Assembly (NCBI GenBank): GCA_010093705.1
Contig: MU006100.1
Span: forward strand, 62,001 to 126,000
Origin: Patellaria atrata CBS 101060
Taxonomy: Eukaryota > Ascomycota > Dothideomycetes > Patellariales > Patellariaceae
DNA: 64,000 nt
Reading direction: 5' to 3'
A model generated the notes under the pieces. The model worked only from the letters and a program-made list of their open reading frames with translations. It had not been told where the DNA came from and did no database searches. The position numbers and the translations under genes are program-made. Numbering within the stretch: the stretch's first letter is position 1; every line of letters begins with the position of its first letter. This document shows, one piece after another, positions 57,975 to 64,000 of this stretch.

Positions 57975-58266
57975 AGTATAACTACCGTACTAGTACAGGA
58001 CAGTGAAGTACATAAAAATATCGAGTGCCTTACCGACCTTGGACCATATCAAGCTTATATAATCAATAATCGTATATGCGGGGCTATAATTCATAGTTTT
58101 GCCTCCAAGAAAGCTCGCTTTTACATAAATGGCAAGGCACGCATGGTTAGTGCGGACATTCGTCTTTTCCTATCGTTGAAGCGAGAAATTCATCTGGAAT
58201 CGCCATCTCCCTCTATCCCTCCAACGTTATTCCCGGCGTCTGTAACCTACCGATTCCTGTGAATCC

Positions 58267-58323
58267 ATGTCAGACGCACCACGGGGATTCTGCACGGTAG
58301 GACAAGATTGTGCACGAACATGA
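58267..58323 (+). promoter_or_regulatory. upstream ORF overlapping the regulator start codon
   Basis: ATG at 58267 opens an 18-codon frame (MSDAPRGFCTVGQDCART) whose TGA overlaps the main ATG in the string ATGA (58320-58323). It would limit initiation at the main ATG unless ribosomes leak past or restart. This assumes that transcription starts upstream of 58267. Confidence 0.5.
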
Positions 58324-60691
58324 CAAGCGCCGAGAGCGGGAATGTCGTCCCTGACCGCATGCTCACCAGTCCCTCGAACGGAGTGGAGCTCCCACAGCGG
58401 AAGAAGCAGAAGCGGAACAAGCCAACCCTGAGTTGTGAAGAGTGTGTAGAACGAAAAACTAAAGTAATAGAACTAGTTTCATACTCCAGGACACCTACTG
58501 ACTCGATACCAATCATGATGCTGACTTGTTAATAGTGCGATAGAATACGCCCAAAATGTGTCGCTTGTGTCAAAAGACAGTCAGACTGTCGATATTCAGA
58601 AGTCGCAAATCTCATAGCATCCGCGGAGTGAGTTTTGAAGATTCATATCAAAGTTTGATACTACCGCTGCAATTCGTTATTAAGCCTACACCACACTAAC
58701 TGTGGTGGAAGGATGATACGAGTTCGCAGCAGACGCGTTGTGCTGTAGAACAATAGGACTTGATTGTTAACCATGAAGCGCCAGAGCTAACGGTACACGA
58801 CGCGCCTCCAAAACAAAGAGACGTTCCACAATCGGCCCTACGTCTCCAGCGACAAGGCAAGCTCTATCTGTAGATACCGCAGCCGTAAGTTTGAAAATTT
58901 CTATCGAGATTTTGGACAAGCGTGAACTCTTCGGACGAAGACTATGAGGAAAAAAAAACAAAAAAAAAAAAAAAAAGCAAAAACAAAGCGAAACGGAAGA
59001 TGATGATGAAAATTACATTCAAACACCGATAATGCTAACATGAATCAAGTCACCAAATATAAAACAATCCTATCGGAGCACATCTGCCTCGTCAGCGGGT
59101 TCATCTCCCTTACTACTCTCCAACGTCGCCCATACGAAACATACACCTTCTCATGTCTTCGGTATCGGGAAAGAGCATCCTTTTGCAAACTATTGGACCT
59201 GTCAGGGCGGTCTACCAGAGGTCATTGGAGTCTTACCAAGTAAAGACCAAGCAGATATCTTAGTAACGAAGTATTTTGATTCTGTGGACCCCGTTTACCC
59301 AATGATCAACAAGCAAAGCTTCTATCGAGAATACGAGCACTTTTGGTCCTTACCTACGGAAGAAAAGTACACTGTAGATGCGGCATTACTAGCACTGCAT
59401 TATGTGGTATACGCGATGGGACTTCAATTCATGTCCACCCCATCACCTCCTGAAAGAGCACAGCTAGCAGAATTCTACGTGTCTGCAGCTAACCAGGCCC
59501 TGAGGATATTCGGTTATCTCAGTCGAACTTCCATTCGCTCGATCCAGACTATGGTCCTCATGTGCTATTTTCTCATGAACGACAATCACGCCTCGGATTC
59601 CTGGGCATTTGGCGGCGTGCTTGGTCGTCAAGCGTATGCAATGGGTCTTCATCGGGATCCTGATCTCATTGCTCCACACGCATCGTCCTGGGAAAAACAG
59701 CAAAGACGCAAGGTTTGGCAAGCGGTGCTGTTCCAGGATACTTTTCTTACTGTCTTGTTGAAATTACCCCCTAATGCCATATTCTCGGACGTAAGGGTAG
59801 AATCCCTCACCGATGAACCCCTGATAGACCCTCATTGTACAGCAAACTCATCTGACGGATCACCTGCACCGTCAAATCCAATGAGCATAAGCAGCATTGC
59901 TCCTTCTATTTTACCAAACGTTCACGAGCACTCTGACCATGACTACATACGGAGTATGTGGCGTCTAGCAAACCTAGTTCAGAAAACCGTCTGCGAGCCA
60001 CGATCTCTGAATCAACCCCTGACATGCTCACCTCGACAGAAAGTAGACGTGATCTCGTCATACAAGTCCCTACACGCTTCTTTCTCCAAGTCCCTCACTA
60101 CGTCCGATCGTTCTATTACTGAACGCTTAGCGATAAGCAGTCCGCGACGAGCGAGACAGAACCTTTTCTTTCGGAGTAATTATTGGCACTGTATGATGAT
60201 CCTGCAGGCCGATGAAAACGAGGCCGGAGGGGTTCAATGTGATATAAGGGAGGCGCTGGAAGCTGCCAGGATGGCAATTGGCGCTTTCTTCGAGTTGTGG
60301 GAATTTCTAAATACTGATGCGGGCGTGTGGTGGGTGTTTCAACATCGAGTGTTTGAGGAAGCGGTAAGTTCAATCTTCCAATATGCAAGAGAGACTAGAC
60401 ACAAAATACCCCACGGATAGTTACGTTACGTTTTTATATAACGCAATGTTTGGACCCTTACTGATTTACCGTCCATAGCTCATGGCAGCACGCCTCTTAG
60501 CTATACATAATACCAGGAATGGAATGATCAAACAGGAGCAGTACAATCGTTCGGACTCTCTGTTCATGTTCGCGAAGATGGACGTAAGTAGGACGTTGGA
60601 GATACTTGAGAATGTCGGGGCCGGTGCACCTGAGATGCAGAAGACTAGGACGGAAGTCTTGAGAGCGGCGCTGGAGGAGATTACTTGGTGA
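58320..60691 (+). CDS. Zn2Cys6 transcription factor
   Basis: Proposed exons: 58320-58463, 58536-58627, 58785-58884, 59050-60363 and 60479-60691, giving 620 aa. The zinc cluster is split by intron 1. The six cysteines are residues 39, 42, 49, 56, 59 and 66, the exact C-x2-C-x6-C-x6-C-x2-C-x6-C spacing, with a basic stretch before it (QRKKQKRNK). A Ser/Thr-rich linker follows (STSASSAGSSP). The fungal_trans regulatory domain runs from about residue 190 (FANYWTCQGG, KYFDSVDPVYPMINK, AANQALRIFGYLSRTSI, AYAMGLHRDPDL). It is a nuclear DNA-binding regulator whose target is unknown. Exons 1, 2, 4 and 5 are firm. The 58628-59049 part, with introns of 157 and 165 bp and a 17-A run, is less certain. An upstream ORF overlaps the start. 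Confidence 0.85.
58951..58976 (+). repeat. poly-A tract in a Zn2Cys6 gene intron
   Basis: A8-C-A17 within the proposed third intron. Its length is prone to sequencing and assembly error, and a changed length would alter which frames are open on both sides. Confidence 0.9.
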
Positions 60692-62228
60692 CCTTTGGAT
60701 ACCTAGGAAGATTTTCGAAAATAAAATGAACATTCACGAAGCTAACGATACTTATTGTAGCCTATGCGTAGTCGTATGTGTTCTCTTAGAGTTATCCATA
60801 ACTCTTACCATCACTCTTAGACTCAATAATGGATAACAAAAAGTCTCTTCGTTCTCACCTCACCGTACCTTTCGATTCTGCTGTACACAGGAATTGGAAA
60901 TTTGCAAAGTTGTCCCTTCCGCCCCTTTGAGATATATACATCATCATGCTGTACAAACTTAATAAAATAGTTTCCTTGTAGATTCTTCACACTGTATTAT
61001 TCACGTTAGGTATAAACTTACAACCGCTTCGTGTCTTATTATTAGGAATGAGGGATGATCAAAGGGGGGAACCGAATTCCGGGATGCAAGTCCCAAGGGA
61101 TCGGCTCGGTTATTTAATTTATTGGTTTGGTACGTCACATAATCCATTTGTGACTTGGAACCAGGCCCCTCATGCCCTGTTAAGCGATGCCATGAAGTTT
61201 GAAAAGCCCCTTTTCATGCTAGTTCCCCTGAAATTGTTGAGCAACTTGAGCTGTGGTGATGATGTCAGCTGACGGGGCACCTTTAATGATGAGACGAGAA
61301 TGACACCCAGGTGCAAACCTGATTACATTTCCAACAGCGATCCGCGCAAATGTTCAATTTGTACACAACAATGGCTCTTTGGGGGGCAAAATGTTCATCG
61401 TGCCACTCACCGGCTGTGCAGATATGCGGAGTACCGCAACGAGCCCGAAGTACGTGGCACAACGGTACGAGTGAGAGTACAAAACGGTCCAAACCATGGC
61501 TGAGGGAAGAGCTGAGCCGCATCTGATGGGGAGACGGTGAGAGGGATCACCTCAGGAGCTGACGAAGATGTTGTGCACAAGCTTTCCGGCGTGGAAGGCT
61601 AAGCCTTGCTTCCCCACATAAATTTCATGCTTTTCCTCTTTAGGATGATTCTCTGCACAGCTCCAGGATCCGTCTGGCCAGTTTCACATCAAAGATGCTA
61701 AAATAGCATCTTCTACAACCAAAAACACAGCACGACTGACGACTCACATTGCCACCTCAGCAAATAATACAGTGCTCGCCCTTTTTATTTGTGTCTAGCT
61801 ACGGATCTTTCGGCCAATCATGGTTCAACGATGAATTTAATGGGAAGAGGGGTCACAATCTCACTGGTTTCGGGGCCGGCTGGGGCAGACTAACATGGCG
61901 ACGGTCCCCTGTGAGCGTGAAACGGGATAATGCAACTTGTACATGAATGCCCACGAACAGTAAGCCAATAATCGGTAATCGGTTGCCCGGTCAAGAATCG
62001 ACCATTACGTACCCGGCCCATCAATAATATAAAGAACCCTCTCTCTCAGCTTTGCACCTTCTCAATCATTCTCCATCAACAACAAAATACTACAAGCGTC
62101 AACACCAGACCTCTCGCTTCTATTTCCAGATTCCATACCCTCTTTCATCAAGGTAAGCTTTGTTGCTTCAGTAGAACCGTCAATACAATCATCTAACAGT
62201 TGTCGTCAGAACAACACATTCTCTCAAC
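60692..62228. other. intergenic, no gene recognised
   Basis: 1.5 kb without a convincing gene. Frames of at most 79 codons lack family features. The last 150 bp are the 5' UTR of the secreted-protein gene and contain a likely UTR intron (62153-62209: GTAAGC donor, CTAAC 12 nt before CAG). Confidence 0.45.
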
Positions 62229-62768
62229 ATGCGTACCTCAGCAGTCATCGCCTCCGGTTTCGCCGCTGCAGCTTATGCTCAAACTTTTCCAAACCCATCC
62301 GATTTTCTACCAACCGTAGCAATCTCGGACATCATTCCAGGCGATATCTCAACCGCTGTCACCGGCCTCCTCCCAACCGCTTTTCCCAGCGACGTCATCC
62401 CAAGCGATGTCAGCAACGTCTTGACAAACTTCCCAACTGCCGTTCCATCTGATGTCGCCACATTCATCTCTGGTGTCCAGTCAGACGCCAGCGATATTCT
62501 CGCCTCGGGTTCTGCGGCCCTCTCTGACGCTCTGGAATCCTTTTCTAATATCGCAACTAACTCCGAGGCCGCGAACTCCTTCATCGCATCTGTCAGCCGT
62601 GACATTGCTTCGCAATCCGCGGCCCTTGGTTCCGAAGTTAGCAGCCGCTTAAACACTGCTACGGAGTCTCTTGCCACGGAGACCCCTACCGATGCTGCCT
62701 CCCCCATGGCTATCCCAGCTATCGGAGGGATCTTGGGTGCCGTCCTCGCTGTTGTTGGTATGATGTAA
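62229..62768 (+). CDS. secreted Ser/Ala/Asp-rich, possibly GPI-anchored protein
   Basis: Intronless coding part, 179 aa. The signal peptide is residues 1-17 (MRTSAVIASGFAAAAYA, cut before Gln). The mature protein is made of short repeats built on P(S/G)D(V/I)(I/S) (for example DIIPGDISTAV, DVIPSDVSNVL and AVPSDVATFI), then Ala/Ser-rich helical segments. It has almost no charge except Asp, and no cysteine. The C-terminus ends in a small-residue stretch (TPTDAASPMA) and a hydrophobic tail (IPAIGGILGAVLAVVGMM), the layout of a GPI-anchoring signal. It is probably a cell-wall or surface protein. The strong C-ending codon bias (GCC, ATC, GTC, TCC) suggests high expression. A 5' UTR intron is likely. 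Confidence 0.8.
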   Translation: MRTSAVIASGFAAAAYAQTFPNPSDFLPTVAISDIIPGDISTAVTGLLPTAFPSDVIPSDVSNVLTNFPTAVPSDVATFISGVQSDASDILASGSAALSDALESFSNIATNSEAANSFIASVSRDIASQSAALGSEVSSRLNTATESLATETPTDAASPMAIPAIGGILGAVLAVVGMM

Positions 62769-63060
62769 GCTATTAGCAGTATATGTTTGGAATTCGGTGG
62801 GAGTTACTCTTGAGGTTACTGTGTAATATCACACCTGGAATTGGAAGGCAGGTTGCATTGGGTCCGGAAAAATTGCATTTCACTCTTTGAGATGAGTGAT
62901 ATCTACTCAAAGGAAATAATATCCAATCCTTGATGCCAAAATCTATTGACGTACGCTTTGAATGCTCTATTCTACTTGAGTCTATCGTAACTGCTCTTCT
63001 ACCCTTGCTTTGATCTTCATGCTCTTCACGTTCTATGACCTTAACAGTTACTCATGACTT

Positions 63061-63985
63061 TCACGTAACGCTTTTAAAGAACTGTGGGAATATCTCTCGT
63101 AGTTCTTCTAAGTGCCGAATCTGATATTCTCCGACCTTTTCTGCTGGTTCTGGTTCCGTAGATTCTATCAGATGTACTGCATGCCATCCTAGAGCATGAG
63201 CTCCCTTCACATTCGTTCCGGAGTCGTCTATAGTATGATTAGCCTAACTTGGAATCACCTGATAACTAACCGTGTCGACTTGCCTACAAAGAAGCATTTC
63301 TCAGCATCAGTGACTCCCGCCTCCGCCATAGCTTTGTCATACATATCTTTGCTAGGCTTGCAAATAAATTTCTCCGCGCCATAGTCACAATAAGTCAATC
63401 CTTCGAATTGATCTTCTATCCCTAGAAGGCTCACTACTCGTTTTCCATGCGTGACATAAGCATTGGTCAAGAGCCATAAACGCACTTTGCTTCTATCAAC
63501 ATCTTGAAGCAGCTTTCGGAGTTCGGGGTTGGATTTAATGATGTCCTCCAAAGGGAGCGCATCATCTACTTTACGGTTATATTCGAGAGGATCTACTTTA
63601 TGATGCCGTACCAGTCCCTCTATCGCTAGGCCATACTCTTTGTAGTATTTCATATGTAGCGCATTGGCATCTTGTTGAGATAATGATAAATGCTCTTGGA
63701 AATATTTGTCTATTCGACAGACCCAGATTAGGCCTGTACCACTCTAAATCTACTATCATGGAACATACCGATGAGATCTGACATTAGATGTAACACCTTT
63801 GTGCCTGTAATGTCAGTCAGCTTCCCGATTCCATAAGATCGCCTATAGCGGATGCGTACTTTTTGGATAGAGCTACAATATAAGGTATCAGTAACCTCCA
63901 TTCCTACCACAGACTACGTGATACGTACACAATTGTCAATATCGAAGAAGAATACGGGCTTGGAGGGGCTATCAGGGTCGGTCAT
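63061..63985 (-). CDS. HAD-family pyrimidine 5'-nucleotidase (Sdt1-like)
   Basis: Five exons: 63985-63929, 63872-63860, 63804-63769, 63709-63284 and 63227-63061, giving 232 aa. Exon 2 is a 13-nt microexon. Intron 4 (63228-63283) has a GCAAGT donor, so it is GC-AG. The join gives HAD motif I as FFFDIDNC/LYPKS (nucleophile Asp15). Motif II is LWLLTNAY (Thr/Asn), motif III the Lys of FICKPSKDMY, and motif IV FFVDDSGTNV, which only appears once the GC-AG intron is removed. The cap region (KYYKEYGLAIEGL, HHKVDPLEYNRKVDD) fits Sdt1/Phm8-type nucleotidases, which remove phosphate from pyrimidine nucleotides. The product ends EIFPQFFKSVT. Confidence 0.9.
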
Positions 63986-64000
63986 GATGTCAGTTACAAA

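Larger units (their letters stand above)
57683..58266. other. spacer with minisatellite
   Basis: Between RRG7 and the Zn2Cys6 regulator. It holds the palindrome and the 16-bp tandem array listed separately. An open frame across it (57726-58262) is created by the repeat. Confidence 0.5.

Noticed and set aside
57726-58262. 178-codon plus-strand frame with repeated YLTCPVPYMSS-like peptides
   Set aside because: Produced by the 16-bp minisatellite; no start context, homology or non-repeat coding signal.

Overview
The window is nuclear DNA from a filamentous ascomycete (Pezizomycotina; a leotiomycete is my best guess, but the sequence alone does not prove it). The evidence is short introns of about 45-75 bp with CTAAC/CTAAT branch sites, a Zn2Cys6 regulator, a HET-domain gene, a Clr5-domain gene, fungal-type PTEN, CSC1 and Sec7 proteins, an intron-bearing tRNA-Tyr, and a decayed Fot1/pogo transposon.

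Layout. Positions 1-38,950 are ordinary gene-dense chromosome. They hold an AAA ATPase, a PTEN-like phosphatase, a mitochondrial PPR protein, a Fot1/pogo relic, LSM4, a signal-peptide membrane protein, tRNA-Tyr, a Clr5/TPR protein, a HET protein, a one-PAH-domain Sin3-like protein, the CTDK-I cyclin Ctk2, the PDH E2 subunit (LAT1), the Golgi Arf-GEF SEC7, a CSC1-like channel and an SDR enzyme. From 39,000 to 55,800 the character changes. It is gene-poor, contains a 420-base assembly gap, and is dominated by broken genes: a small secreted protein, a 3-beta-HSD-like fragment, an FAD monooxygenase, a DUF3176 membrane protein, an alpha/beta hydrolase and a fungal amidase. Only a LmbE/PIG-L-type deacetylase and a UbiA-family membrane enzyme are intact there. 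From 55,950 to the end the housekeeping pattern returns: MED21, RRG7, a Zn2Cys6 regulator, a secreted Ser/Ala-rich protein and an Sdt1-like HAD nucleotidase.

How the genes relate. The conserved genes serve general functions: transcription (MED21, CTK2, PAH protein), RNA decay and splicing (LSM4), mitochondria (LAT1, RRG7, PPR) and membrane traffic (SEC7, CSC1). They do not form one pathway. The 41.7-46.7 kb block, with redox enzymes, a deacetylase and a UbiA enzyme, looks like the remains of a specialised-metabolite cluster. This is inference.

The exon models were rebuilt by hand from splice signals, reading-frame phase and family sequence conservation. Notable gene-structure features are introns placed directly after the ATG in two genes, two GC-AG introns, three introns with GTTCGT donors, and a 13-nt microexon. 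I did not find a convincing wholly new system. The best leads are the decayed cluster with its two surviving genes, the AT-hook on RRG7, the single-PAH protein and the frame-preserving repeat ahead of CTK2.
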